From Azomonas tarimensis (GTDB lineage Bacteria; Pseudomonadota; Gammaproteobacteria; Pseudomonadales; Pseudomonadaceae): a stretch of 64,000 nucleotides of DNA. This document shows, in pieces, positions 46,388-54,365 of this stretch. A model generated the notes under the pieces. The model was not told the DNA's origin. It did not search any database and was given only the letters and a program-made list of their open reading frames with translations. Both the position numbers and the translations under genes were made by a program. The stretch lies in the NCBI RefSeq assembly GCF_042648805.1, contig NZ_JBHRXZ010000024.1:488366-552365 (forward strand), read 5' to 3'. Each line of letters opens with the position of its first letter. Position 1 is the first letter of the stretch.

Positions 46388-47215
46388 TCAGGAAGTTTGC
46401 TGCGGACGCAGTGCGCCGCTCAGGTCGCGGCCGCCGGCGAGCGAGCTGCCGCCATCGACCGGAAGCACCGCGCCGGTGACGAAGCCGGCCAGATCGGAAC
46501 AGAGCATCAGCGCCATATCGGCCACGTCCTGCTTGAGCCCGAAGCGGCCCAGCGGAATGCTCGCCTGCATGGCTGCCAGCGCTTCATCGCTGGGTGCCAG
46601 GCGGCGCACGCCCTCGGTGTCGCCGATGGGGCCGGGCACCAGTGAATTGACGCGGATGCCATCGGGCCCCCACTCCATCGCCAGCACCCGGGTGAGCATG
46701 TCGACGCCTGCCTTGGCGGCGCACACGTGGGCCTGGTAGCGCGTAGGGTTGAACGCCTGCGGCGCGGAGATGTTGAGCACGGCCGCCCCGGGCTTGCGCA
46801 AGTGCGGGTAAGCCAGGCGCAGCACATTGAAGGTGCCGAGCAGATCGATATCGACCACCGTCTTGAAGGCATTGGTGGACATGCCGGTGGCCGGGGCCAC
46901 GAAGTTGCCCGCGGCGCCGGAAATCAGCACGTCGATGGCGCCGAAACGCGCCGTGGTGGCCTCGAATGCCTGGGTCAGGGCCTGAGGGTCACGCACATCG
47001 GCGGCCTGCCCGAACGCTTCGAAGCCGCGCGCCTGCAGCTGGCTGACCGCCGTGGCGACACGGTCTTCATTGCGGCTGATGATGGCCAGCCGGGCGCCCT
47101 GGGCACCGAAGGCCTCGGCAATTGCCAGATTGATCCCGCTGCTGCCACCGGCAACGAACACCACGCGACCCGTGAAGTCGAACCGCGCAGACAGAGAGGA
47201 ATGATTGTTATGCAT
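46388..47215 (-). CDS. 2,4-dienoyl-CoA reductase-like SDR (DECR2 type)
   Basis: A 275-residue SDR. VAGGSSGINLAIAEAFGAQGA split near 20-40, SGAAGNFVAPATGMSTNAFK near 93-112, AKAGVDMLTRVLAMEWGPDG near 167-186 and GPIGDTEGVRRL near 196 closely follow peroxisomal 2,4-dienoyl-CoA reductase, including the missing classical Tyr-x3-Lys. It would use NADPH to reduce a conjugated dienoyl-CoA so that beta-oxidation can pass an existing double bond. The ATG at 47215 has GAGGAAA upstream. Confidence 0.83.
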   Translation of the reverse strand: MHNNHSSLSARFDFTGRVVFVAGGSSGINLAIAEAFGAQGARLAIISRNEDRVATAVSQLQARGFEAFGQAADVRDPQALTQAFEATTARFGAIDVLISGAAGNFVAPATGMSTNAFKTVVDIDLLGTFNVLRLAYPHLRKPGAAVLNISAPQAFNPTRYQAHVCAAKAGVDMLTRVLAMEWGPDGIRVNSLVPGPIGDTEGVRRLAPSDEALAAMQASIPLGRFGLKQDVADMALMLCSDLAGFVTGAVLPVDGGSSLAGGRDLSGALRPQQTS

Positions 47216-47258
47216 TGGATTTCCTCGAAGGCCGACCCTGCGGCCGGCCAATGTAAAG

Positions 47259-48932
47259 TCAGGACGCCACGGCGTGCAGCCGCTCGGCCTCCTGGAGTTC
47301 GCGCCAGAGAATCTTGCCGGTGCTCGACTTGACCAGCTCGTCGACGAAGGCCACCACACGCGGTGCCTTGTAGACCGCCATGTGCTGGCGCGCCCAGGCG
47401 ATGATGTCGGCCTCCGAGACGTGCCCCCGATACTCGGGACGCAGCACCACCACGGCCTTCACCATCTCCCCTTGCTGGGCATCCGCGACCGAGATCACAC
47501 AGGCTTCCAGAATCGCCTCGTGGTGATAGAGGGCGCTTTCCACTTCTGCCGGCCAGACCTTGTAGCCGGATACGCTGATTATTCGCTTGAGACGATCGCG
47601 CATGAAAAAGTAGCCATCCTCGTCGATGTAGGCGAGGTCGCCGGTGCGGAAGAAGCGTTTGCCATCGAGCTTGATGAAAGCTTCGGCATTGGCGCGCTCG
47701 TTCTGCCAGTAGCCCTTCATCAGCTGCTCGGCGCTGGTGATCAGCTCACCCACCTCACCGCGCGGCAGCTCCTCGAGCGTCTCGGGATCGACAATGCGCG
47801 AGTCCACCCCGAACGTTGGGATCCCCAGGCACTGCCGCTTGCCGTGCTCGACCGGGTTGGCGTGCAGGAATGCAGCGGTTTCGGTCAGCCCGTACGACTC
47901 GTTGTAGCTGATGCCGAAGCGCTCCCGGAGCATGCCGGCGACCGCCTCGGGCATTGCCGCGCCGCCCCCCCAGAGCAGGGCCAGGCTGGACAGGTCGCGG
48001 CCTTCCAGCGCCGGGTTGGAAAAGAAGTTCACCAGCATGGCCGGCGGCGCCGACCAGGCGCTGACGCGGTAGCGCTCGATCAGCACGGCGGCGACGTCGC
48101 GATTCCAGCGCGGCAGCATGACCACGGTGGCGCCCAGATACACCGGCAGGTTCATGCAGTTCTGCATGCCCAGCAGGTGGAACATCGGCGCCACGCCGAG
48201 GAACACCGTTTCGGCATGCAGCTTGCGCCACAGCACCGAGCCATGCACCGCGGCGTTGACGGTCCGGTGGGTATGAATGCAGCCCTTGGGCTTGCCGGTG
48301 GTGCCGGAGGTGTAGGGCAGCAGGCAGGGGTCGTCGTAATCGGTTGCCACCGGCTCGGCAGCCAGGTTGGCGGCCAATGCCTCACGCCAGAGCGTGATTC
48401 CCACCTTCGCAGGCACCTCGGCTTCCGCGGCACATATCCACTCGGGCAGCTCCAGGTCGGTTTCGGGCCCCACGTACTCGGCATACCGGTGCACGATCAC
48501 CTGCCGCAGCCGCCCCGACGCGAGGCACGGCAGCGCACATTCGAGCAGCTCACTGGCGGCGAAGGCCACGTGGGCGCCGCTGTCACTGGCCAGATAGTCG
48601 AGTTCGTTCGCGATGCACATGGCGTTGACCGGCACCGCAATGGCGCCAATCTGCATGATGGCGTGATAGGCCACCACGAACTGCGGACAGTTCTGGCTGA
48701 CCAGCAGGACCCGATCGCCCCGCGCGACGCCGCAGCGCTGTTGCAGGTAGCCGGCCATGGCCAGCACCTGCCGCGACAGCTCGGCGTAGGTGAGTACGCC
48801 ATCGTAGAAGATCACCGCGGCGCGCTCCGGATAGCGGGCCGCGGAAACCGCCAGATTCTGCGGCAGGGTGGTCAGCGGAGCATGCAGCGTAGCCGGCAGG
48901 CCACGGGGCCAGAATTGCTGGTGAGCAGACAT
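47259..48932 (-). CDS. Acyl-CoA ligase 3 (AMP-forming)
   Basis: A 557-residue CoA ligase, paralogous to ligase 2. PYTSGTTGKPKGCIHTHR is near 211, YNESYGLTETAAFLHANP near 340, the hinge RTGDLAYIDEDGY near 426 and SSTGKILWREL near 540. Having two such ligases in separate units suggests two acids of one pathway, for example the starting acid and a later intermediate. The ATG at 48932 has GGGAGAG upstream; a longer frame is rejected. Confidence 0.9.
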   Translation of the reverse strand: MSAHQQFWPRGLPATLHAPLTTLPQNLAVSAARYPERAAVIFYDGVLTYAELSRQVLAMAGYLQQRCGVARGDRVLLVSQNCPQFVVAYHAIMQIGAIAVPVNAMCIANELDYLASDSGAHVAFAASELLECALPCLASGRLRQVIVHRYAEYVGPETDLELPEWICAAEAEVPAKVGITLWREALAANLAAEPVATDYDDPCLLPYTSGTTGKPKGCIHTHRTVNAAVHGSVLWRKLHAETVFLGVAPMFHLLGMQNCMNLPVYLGATVVMLPRWNRDVAAVLIERYRVSAWSAPPAMLVNFFSNPALEGRDLSSLALLWGGGAAMPEAVAGMLRERFGISYNESYGLTETAAFLHANPVEHGKRQCLGIPTFGVDSRIVDPETLEELPRGEVGELITSAEQLMKGYWQNERANAEAFIKLDGKRFFRTGDLAYIDEDGYFFMRDRLKRIISVSGYKVWPAEVESALYHHEAILEACVISVADAQQGEMVKAVVVLRPEYRGHVSEADIIAWARQHMAVYKAPRVVAFVDELVKSSTGKILWRELQEAERLHAVAS

Positions 48933-48946
48933 GGCGCTCTCCCGAA

Positions 48947-48960
48947 TTATTGTTGTTATT
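48947..48960 (-). promoter_or_regulatory. AATAACAACAATAA (Crc/Hfq-type) motif before ligase 3
   Basis: On the sense strand AATAACAACAATAA holds several overlapping AANAANAA matches and ends just before the ribosome site. It lies between the dehydrogenase 4 stop and the ligase 3 start, so it would allow control inside the long unit. Confidence 0.55.
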
Positions 48961-48973
48961 CCACGGATGCCCG

Positions 48974-50125
48974 TCAGTCCATGCCGCGGGCAATGATCTC
49001 TTTCATGATTTCGTTGGAGCCGCCGTAGATGCGCGTGCCACGCACGTCGGCATACAGGCGGGCGATGGGGTACTCGAGCATGAAGCCGTAGCCGCCATGC
49101 AGCTGCAGGCATTCATCGACGATCTGACACTGCACGTGGGTGGTCCACCACTTGGCCATGGCAGCGGTCGGGACATCCAGCCGATCGTCCAGCACGCGCT
49201 GTACGCAGTCGTCGACGAACACCCGGGCGATGGAGGCCTGGGTCTGACACTCGGCGAGCTTGAAGCGGGTGTTCTGCATGTCCATCAACCGCTTGCCGAA
49301 CACCTTGCGTTCCTTGACGTAGGCCAGCGTTTCGGCGATGGCCCGCTCCATGGTGGCCACGGCGGCGATGGCAATGAGCATCCGCTCGCGCGGCAACTGC
49401 TGCATCAGCTGGGCAAAGCCCATGCCTTCGACGCCGCCGAGCAGATTGTCGGCCGGCACCCGCACGTCATCGAAAAACAGCTCGGCGGTGTCCTGGCCCC
49501 GTTGCCCGAGCTTGTCGAGCGTACGGCCACGTCGGAAGCCCGGGAGATCACGGGTTTCGACCATGATCAGCGACACGGCCTTGGCGCCCGCGCCGTGGCT
49601 GTCGGTCTTGGCCACCAGGCACACCAGATCGGCATGCACGCCGTTGGTAATGAAGGTTTTCGAGCCATTGATCACGTACTCGTCACCGTCGCGACGAGCC
49701 ATGGTGCGTACGGCCTGCAGGTCGGAGCCGGTGCCCGGTTCGCTCATGGCGATCGCCGCGACACATTCGCCGGTGGCCATGGCTGGCAGCCAGCGTTGCC
49801 GTTGTGCCTCGTCGCCATAGTTCAACAGGTAGTGCGCCACGATGCCGCTGTGGACGTTGATGCTGTAGCTGCTGATCATCGCCCGGGCCTGCTCCTGGGC
49901 GATCAGCGCTTCGTGGGCGAAGGTCCCGCCCGCGCCGCCGTACTCCTCCGGAATGCCCGCGCAAAGCAAGCCGTATCCTCCGAGCCGGTTCCAGATGCCG
50001 CGGTCGGCCATCTTGTTTTCGATCCAGCGCTCTTCCAAAGGCGCAAGTTCGCGCTCGAAGATCTTGCGAATCGAGTCCTGGAAAATCTCCAGGTCGCTGT
50101 CCATCCAGCTCGCACGCGGTTGCAT
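48974..50125 (-). CDS. Acyl-CoA dehydrogenase 4 (long-chain type)
   Basis: A 383-residue dehydrogenase of the LCAD-like group. AIAMSEPGTGSDLQAVRT near 123 and NGSKTFITNGVHADL near 152 bind FAD and substrate. The C-terminal motif is RIYGGSNEIMKEIIARG with Gly in place of Glu; in this group the catalytic Glu sits earlier in the chain. The N-terminal MQPRASWMDSDLEIFQDSIRK is usual. It lies between FabG-like SDR 3 and ligase 3. Probably homomeric. Confidence 0.9.
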   Translation of the reverse strand: MQPRASWMDSDLEIFQDSIRKIFERELAPLEERWIENKMADRGIWNRLGGYGLLCAGIPEEYGGAGGTFAHEALIAQEQARAMISSYSINVHSGIVAHYLLNYGDEAQRQRWLPAMATGECVAAIAMSEPGTGSDLQAVRTMARRDGDEYVINGSKTFITNGVHADLVCLVAKTDSHGAGAKAVSLIMVETRDLPGFRRGRTLDKLGQRGQDTAELFFDDVRVPADNLLGGVEGMGFAQLMQQLPRERMLIAIAAVATMERAIAETLAYVKERKVFGKRLMDMQNTRFKLAECQTQASIARVFVDDCVQRVLDDRLDVPTAAMAKWWTTHVQCQIVDECLQLHGGYGFMLEYPIARLYADVRGTRIYGGSNEIMKEIIARGMD

Positions 50126-50136
50126 GGCCAGCTCCT

Positions 50137-50958
50137 TCAGGGACGCCCGCCGCCGCAGATGAGCGACTGGCCACTGACGTAGTTCGATTCAGGGATGCAG
50201 AACAGATATACGGCCCCTGCCGCTTCCTCCGGCGTACCCGCACGCCCCAGGGGAATGTTCGCCTCGGCGGCCTGCAGGTTCTTCGGGTTGATGCCGACCC
50301 GGATCTGCCGCCCTTCGATGTCGACCGACTTCTCGGCGTCGGTGGCCTCGGTCAGGCGGGTCTTGATCAGCGCATAGGCCACCGCGTTGACGTTCACCTT
50401 GTAGCGGCCCCACTCCTTGGCCAGCGCCTTGGTCAGGCCAATAACACCGGCCTTGGCTGCGGCATAGTTGCTCTGCCCGGCGTTGCCCATCACGCCGGAG
50501 ATCGACGAGATGTTGACCACCTTGCGGAACACCTCGCGGCCTTCCTCGGCTTCCTTCTTGGCCTGCTCGCGGATGTAACCGGAGGCGGCGCGGAGAATCT
50601 TGAACGGTGCGGTCAGGTGCACCTCGAGGATCGCGTCCCACTGCTCGTCGGTCATCTTCTGGATGACGTTGTCCCAGGTGTAACCGGCGTTGTTGACGAT
50701 GATGTCGAGCCCGCCGAAGCCTTCGACGGCAGTATTGACGAAGCGCTCGGCGAACCCCGCCTCGGTGACGCTGCCGACGCAGGCGATGGCTTCGCCGCCA
50801 TTGGCGCGGATGGCCGCGACGGTTTCCTCGGCCGGTGCGGCATCGAGGTCATTAACCACCACGCGGGCGCCTTCGCTGGCGAGCTTGAGCGCGATTTCCC
50901 GACCGATACCGCGGCCGGAGCCTGAAACGATGGCGACTTTGCCCTGCAACTTGCTCAT
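50137..50958 (-). CDS. 3-oxoacyl reductase/3-hydroxyacyl-CoA dehydrogenase-like SDR (FabG type)
   Basis: A 273-residue SDR with VSGSGRGIGREIA near 11, NNAGYTWDN near 93 and the catalytic Tyr-x3-Lys in NYAAAKAG near 167. The insertion EQAKKEAEEGREVFRK near 132 is unusual for plain FabG and typical of SDRs found beside MaoC hydratases. It lies 22 bases after the MaoC gene, so it is likely to oxidise the (R)-3-hydroxyacyl-CoA made by that hydratase pair. An AAGAACAA motif directly precedes the start. Confidence 0.87.
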   Translation of the reverse strand: MSKLQGKVAIVSGSGRGIGREIALKLASEGARVVVNDLDAAPAEETVAAIRANGGEAIACVGSVTEAGFAERFVNTAVEGFGGLDIIVNNAGYTWDNVIQKMTDEQWDAILEVHLTAPFKILRAASGYIREQAKKEAEEGREVFRKVVNISSISGVMGNAGQSNYAAAKAGVIGLTKALAKEWGRYKVNVNAVAYALIKTRLTEATDAEKSVDIEGRQIRVGINPKNLQAAEANIPLGRAGTPEEAAGAVYLFCIPESNYVSGQSLICGGGRP

Positions 50959-50965
50959 TGTTCTT
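50958..50965 (-). promoter_or_regulatory. AAGAACAA (Crc/Hfq-type) motif at SDR 3 start
   Basis: Sense-strand AAGAACAA ends at the first base of the ATG, between a ribosome site AAGGA and the start codon. Confidence 0.5.
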
Positions 50966-50980
50966 GTCCTTATTCAATAA

Positions 50981-51403
50981 CTAGGCGGCGAGCGCGACGA
51001 CTGCTTCGCCCTGCAACTTGACCTGGCCCTGCTGGTCGAGGGTGCGGAGGTCGAGGCGCGCACGGCGCTCCCCATCCTCTTCGAACACCTCGCGAACGGT
51101 CGCCTCGCAGCGAATGCAATCCTTCAGTTGGGTAACCGCCACGAAGCGCACCTGGAAGCTGCGCAGCTGTCGTTGCGGCACCCAGTCGGTCAGTACCCGG
51201 CCCAGCCAGGCCATCGACAGCATGCCGTGGGCGAACACGTCTTCCATGCCCGATGCCCGGGCGAAGTCGATGTCGACGTGGATCGGGTTGTGGTCGGCGG
51301 AGGCACCGCAATAAAGCGCCAGATCCAGACGACTGATTGGCGGTGTGGTGAAGCCCGGCAGCGCCTGGCCGATGCCGGTCTGCTGTACGGAGGCTTGGGT
51401 CAT
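50981..51403 (-). CDS. MaoC-like (R)-specific enoyl-CoA hydratase, catalytic subunit
   Basis: A 140-residue single hotdog. The hydratase-2 motif DHNPIH (Asp37, His42) followed by HGMLSMAWLG near 59 is complete. With the preceding gene, whose motif is degenerate, it should form a heterodimer like HadAB or the ChsH pair of actinobacteria, in which one subunit supplies catalysis. I chose the ATG at 51403, with GAGGAAA upstream; another ATG at 51421 overlaps the preceding stop and is possible. Confidence 0.85.
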   Translation of the reverse strand: MTQASVQQTGIGQALPGFTTPPISRLDLALYCGASADHNPIHVDIDFARASGMEDVFAHGMLSMAWLGRVLTDWVPQRQLRSFQVRFVAVTQLKDCIRCEATVREVFEEDGERRARLDLRTLDQQGQVKLQGEAVVALAA

Positions 51404-51413
51404 CGTGGTTTCC

Positions 51414-51857
51414 TCAGCCATTGCGCACCACCGTGACACAGCGCAGGTCGGCGACCCGCTGGCCGTGCTGGTTGGTCACTCGCGTTTCGCGAACCACAAA
51501 CTCCAACGCCCCCCCCTTCTTGGCGTAGATGTCGGCGATTCGCGGCTCGAAGGTCAGACAATCTCCGGCATGGGCCATGGCGTGATAGGTGAAGCTTTGC
51601 TCGCCATGCAGCACCTTGCCGATGTCGACGCCGAGCAGCTCGCGTACGGCCGCCGGGTTCGGCGCTTCCATTTCGAGGCAGAACAGGAAGGTCGGCGGCA
51701 CTGGGATGCCGGGGTAACCGGCATCGTGTGCGGCGGCTTCGTCGAGATACACGGGGTCGCGCTGGCCGATGGCCTTGGCGAAGAACTTCAGCCGCCCGGG
51801 CTCCACCGCGTTGGTGTAACTGGGCAGCACGTGTCCGATGAATTGCTGATCGATCAT
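51414..51857 (-). CDS. MaoC-like hydratase, non-catalytic partner (FAS1-type hotdog)
   Basis: A 147-residue hotdog domain of the MaoC N-terminal type. Where catalytic members have D-x4-H, this one reads RDPVY (near 33-37), with Tyr in place of His. LHGEQSFTYHAMAHAGDCLT near 83-102 is typical of HadA/HadC-like partners. The partner domain usually widens the acyl pocket, allowing bulky substrates. It lies between thiolase 2 and the catalytic MaoC gene, 10 bases from each. The start has GAGGATC upstream. Confidence 0.83.
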   Translation of the reverse strand: MIDQQFIGHVLPSYTNAVEPGRLKFFAKAIGQRDPVYLDEAAAHDAGYPGIPVPPTFLFCLEMEAPNPAAVRELLGVDIGKVLHGEQSFTYHAMAHAGDCLTFEPRIADIYAKKGGALEFVVRETRVTNQHGQRVADLRCVTVVRNG

Positions 51858-51867
51858 GCGGAGATCC

Positions 51868-53055
51868 TCATGCAGCCTTCTGGTACATCGTGACGACGCA
51901 AGCACCACCCAGGCCCAGGTTGTGCTGCAGGGCGACCCGCGCGCCTTCGACCTGCCGCTGCTCGGCCTGGCCGCGCAATTGCCAGACCAGTTCGGCGCAC
52001 TGCGCAAGACCGGTGGCACCCAGCGGGTGGCCCTTCGACAGCAGGCCGCCGGAAGGGTTGGTCACCACGCGGCCGCCAAAGGTGTTCTGGCCGTCGAGGA
52101 TGAACTGCTCGGCGGTGCCTTGCGGCGTCAGGCCTAGGGCCTCGTAGGTGATGAGTTCGTTGGCGGTGAAGCAGTCATGCAGTTCGCAGACGGTGACCTC
52201 GTCCGGCCCGATGCCGGCCTGCTCGAATACCTGCTGTGCGGCCGACTGGCTCATGTCGAAGCCGACCACCTTGCGCATGTCGTTTTCTTCGAAGGTGCTG
52301 GGGTAGTCGGTGGCCATGGCTTGCGCTGCGATGATCACGTCGCGATTGAGGCCATGCTTGCGCGCGAATGCCTCGGAGCAGACGATCGCCGCCGCGGCGC
52401 CGCAGGTCGGCGGGCAGCACTGCAGACGCGTCAGCGGATCGAAGATCATCGGCGCGGCGAGCACCTCTTCCAGCGTGACGGTCTGACGGAACACGGCGAA
52501 GGGGTTGCGCGCCGCATGCTGACGCGCCTTGACCGAGATGCGCGCGAAGGTTTCCGGCGAGGTGCCGTACTGCTCCATGTAGTCGCGACCGGCACCGCCG
52601 AAGAACTGCGCCGCGCGCGGTTTTTCAGGCTCGAAGCCCTGGTGGGCGGTCATCACATCGGCGAAGCGTTGCATCGGCGAGGGGCGGTCGTCATACGCGC
52701 CCTTCAGCGCACCCGGTGTCATCTGCTCGAAGCCGAGCGCGAGGGCACATTCGACCGCACCGCTGGCGACGGCCTGACGCGCCAGGAACAATGCGCTCGA
52801 GCCGCTGGAGCAGTTGTTGTTCAGGTTGAAGATCGGGATCCCGGACAGGCCGACGCCATAGAGCGCTGCCTGTCCCGAGGTGGAGTCACCGTAGACATAG
52901 CTGACGTAGGCCTGCTGCACCTTGGTGTAATCCAGGCCCGCATCCGCCAGCGCCGCCTGGGCCGCCTTGCACCCCATGACCGGGTAGGGCTCGCTTGCCC
53001 CCGGCTTGGTGAACGGAACCATCCCTACACCAACGACGTGTACGACGTTACTCAT
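51868..53055 (-). CDS. SCPx-type thiolase (lipid-transfer-protein thiolase)
   Basis: Cleaves a 3-oxoacyl-CoA with CoA. The 395-residue protein has the nucleophile Cys82 in NLNNNCSSGSSALFLARQ, the SKGHPLGATGLAQ His motif near 338 and GLGGACVVTMY with the second Cys near 386. This is the sterol-carrier-protein X class, which in animals and steroid degraders handles 2-methyl-branched or steroid side-chain thioesters; that specificity is inferred. First gene of the 11-gene unit, with operator A and an AACAACAA motif at its start codon. Confidence 0.9.
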   Translation of the reverse strand: MSNVVHVVGVGMVPFTKPGASEPYPVMGCKAAQAALADAGLDYTKVQQAYVSYVYGDSTSGQAALYGVGLSGIPIFNLNNNCSSGSSALFLARQAVASGAVECALALGFEQMTPGALKGAYDDRPSPMQRFADVMTAHQGFEPEKPRAAQFFGGAGRDYMEQYGTSPETFARISVKARQHAARNPFAVFRQTVTLEEVLAAPMIFDPLTRLQCCPPTCGAAAAIVCSEAFARKHGLNRDVIIAAQAMATDYPSTFEENDMRKVVGFDMSQSAAQQVFEQAGIGPDEVTVCELHDCFTANELITYEALGLTPQGTAEQFILDGQNTFGGRVVTNPSGGLLSKGHPLGATGLAQCAELVWQLRGQAEQRQVEGARVALQHNLGLGGACVVTMYQKAA

Positions 53056-53062
53056 TGTTGTT
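53055..53062 (-). promoter_or_regulatory. AACAACAA (Crc/Hfq-type) motif at the SCPx-thiolase start
   Basis: Sense-strand AACAACAA sits between the ribosome site AGGAG and the start, its last A being the first base of ATG. Hfq/Crc bound here would cover the initiation site of the first gene of the longest unit. Confidence 0.6.
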
Positions 53063-53129
53063 CTCCTGTCATTCGGCCGGCGGCCTGCTCTTTCGTGATT
53101 GTCAGAGTGCAACCTGAGCGCACCGCCGC

Positions 53130-53171
53130 CAATGGCACGCCCGGTCGAAAGCATTGGCGGAATCTGACAGG
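53130..53171 (-). promoter_or_regulatory. Shared bipartite element A (for the thiolase-led unit)
   Basis: CAATGGC at 53130-53136, then TTGGCGGAATCTGACAGG with its TGGC 22 nt after the first. The first half is 78 bases before the thiolase start, and TTGGCG (a possible -35) overlaps its edge on the minus strand. Of 43 aligned bases 30 equal element B. Confidence 0.7.
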
Positions 53172-53270
53172 CATCGACGAGCTCGCCACGCCATGTCCAC
53201 GAAACCAGAAAAAAGCCGCGAAGGCACCAGACAGGCTGGCGCCCCCGCGGCCAGGGAGTCGACGCGTATT

Positions 53271-54323
53271 TCAGGCAATGGCCGCCATGCGCGCGGCGGC
53301 GCTCAGACGGCTGGTGCGGTATTCGCCGGGTGGCAAACCCGTCCATTTCTTGAAAGCTCGATGAAAGGTGCTGGGCTCGGAAAAACCCACCATGGAGGCG
53401 ATGTCGACGAGCGACAGTTCAGGCTTGCCGAGGTATTCGATAGCCGCATCGCAGCGCAGGCGATCCTTGAGCGACTGGTAGCACTCGCCTTCGTCGCGCA
53501 GACGCCGGCGCAAGGTCTGCGGGGTCAGGCCCAGCGTCTCGCCGACCTCATCCAGGGTGGGTAGGTCCTGATCGAGATGCCGTCGCAGCAGGCGCCGGAT
53601 GCGCTCCGACAGGCTGGTTTCGTCCCGGTACTTGATCAGCAGCGTAGCCGGGGCTTGGCGAACGAAGTCTTTGACCGTCAGCGGATGCTGCACCACGGGA
53701 AGCTCCAGCCAACGCGATTCGAACGAGTAGCCAAAATAGTCATGCTCGAAGCTGACCGGCGCCTGGAATATCCGGTACAGATCGTCGCGTCGCCCACAGG
53801 GGGCGCCCCGATAGTGCACCTGCAGCAAGGGCAGTCGCCGACCGACCAGCCACGAGGCCACCCCGAGCGAGAAGAACAGGAACATCCGTTCGGCAAAGGC
53901 CAGAACCGGGTCGGCGTCGTTTGTCGCGCGAATGCGGACGTGCGCCATGCCACGGTCGATGATCAACCGCGCACTGAAGTCATCGATCAGCAGGTGACTG
54001 AATGAAAACCCGCTGCGCAGGGCCTCGCCCAGCCGCTGACAGCGGACCAGATCCTCGCACAGACGGGCGAAACTACCGATTTTCACCGGACGGCTGCAGA
54101 GGCCGACATATTCGTCGCGCATCTGCTTACGTAGCAACGACAGCAGCCGGGCGTATTGCAACTGCGAGACGCGGGAAAGCGGGGAATCCAGTAATAAGGG
54201 GGAAATACCGGCCCTGATCAGCAGCGGCTCGACGTCATAGCCATGGCGGCGCGCGCCCTGCAGGATCTGCCGTACCTGAAAAATGGCAATGGTGTGACTG
54301 GTAGACGTTGACTCGTGGGTCAT
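53271..54323 (-). CDS. AraC-family transcriptional regulator
   Basis: A 350-residue regulator with the arabinose-binding-like N-terminal domain (about 20-215, ARRHGYDVEPLLIRAGI near 24) and a C-terminal double helix-turn-helix (about 240-345; DEVGETLGLTPQTLRRRLRDEG near 256-277, VDIASMVGFSEPSTFHRAFKKW near 304-325). This build is that of OruR-like activators. It is the only regulator gene in the catabolic region and is third in tctB-tctA-araC. I chose the second ATG (54323) because GGAG then lies 6 bases upstream. Confidence 0.9.
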   Translation of the reverse strand: MTHESTSTSHTIAIFQVRQILQGARRHGYDVEPLLIRAGISPLLLDSPLSRVSQLQYARLLSLLRKQMRDEYVGLCSRPVKIGSFARLCEDLVRCQRLGEALRSGFSFSHLLIDDFSARLIIDRGMAHVRIRATNDADPVLAFAERMFLFFSLGVASWLVGRRLPLLQVHYRGAPCGRRDDLYRIFQAPVSFEHDYFGYSFESRWLELPVVQHPLTVKDFVRQAPATLLIKYRDETSLSERIRRLLRRHLDQDLPTLDEVGETLGLTPQTLRRRLRDEGECYQSLKDRLRCDAAIEYLGKPELSLVDIASMVGFSEPSTFHRAFKKWTGLPPGEYRTSRLSAAARMAAIA

Positions 54324-54365
54324 GATCATCTCCGAGCTTCTTATCGTTGTAGGTGGCGACCCTTG

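Noticed and set aside
52177..53364. A 395-codon plus-strand open frame
   Set aside because: It is antisense to the SCPx thiolase, which has complete catalytic motifs.
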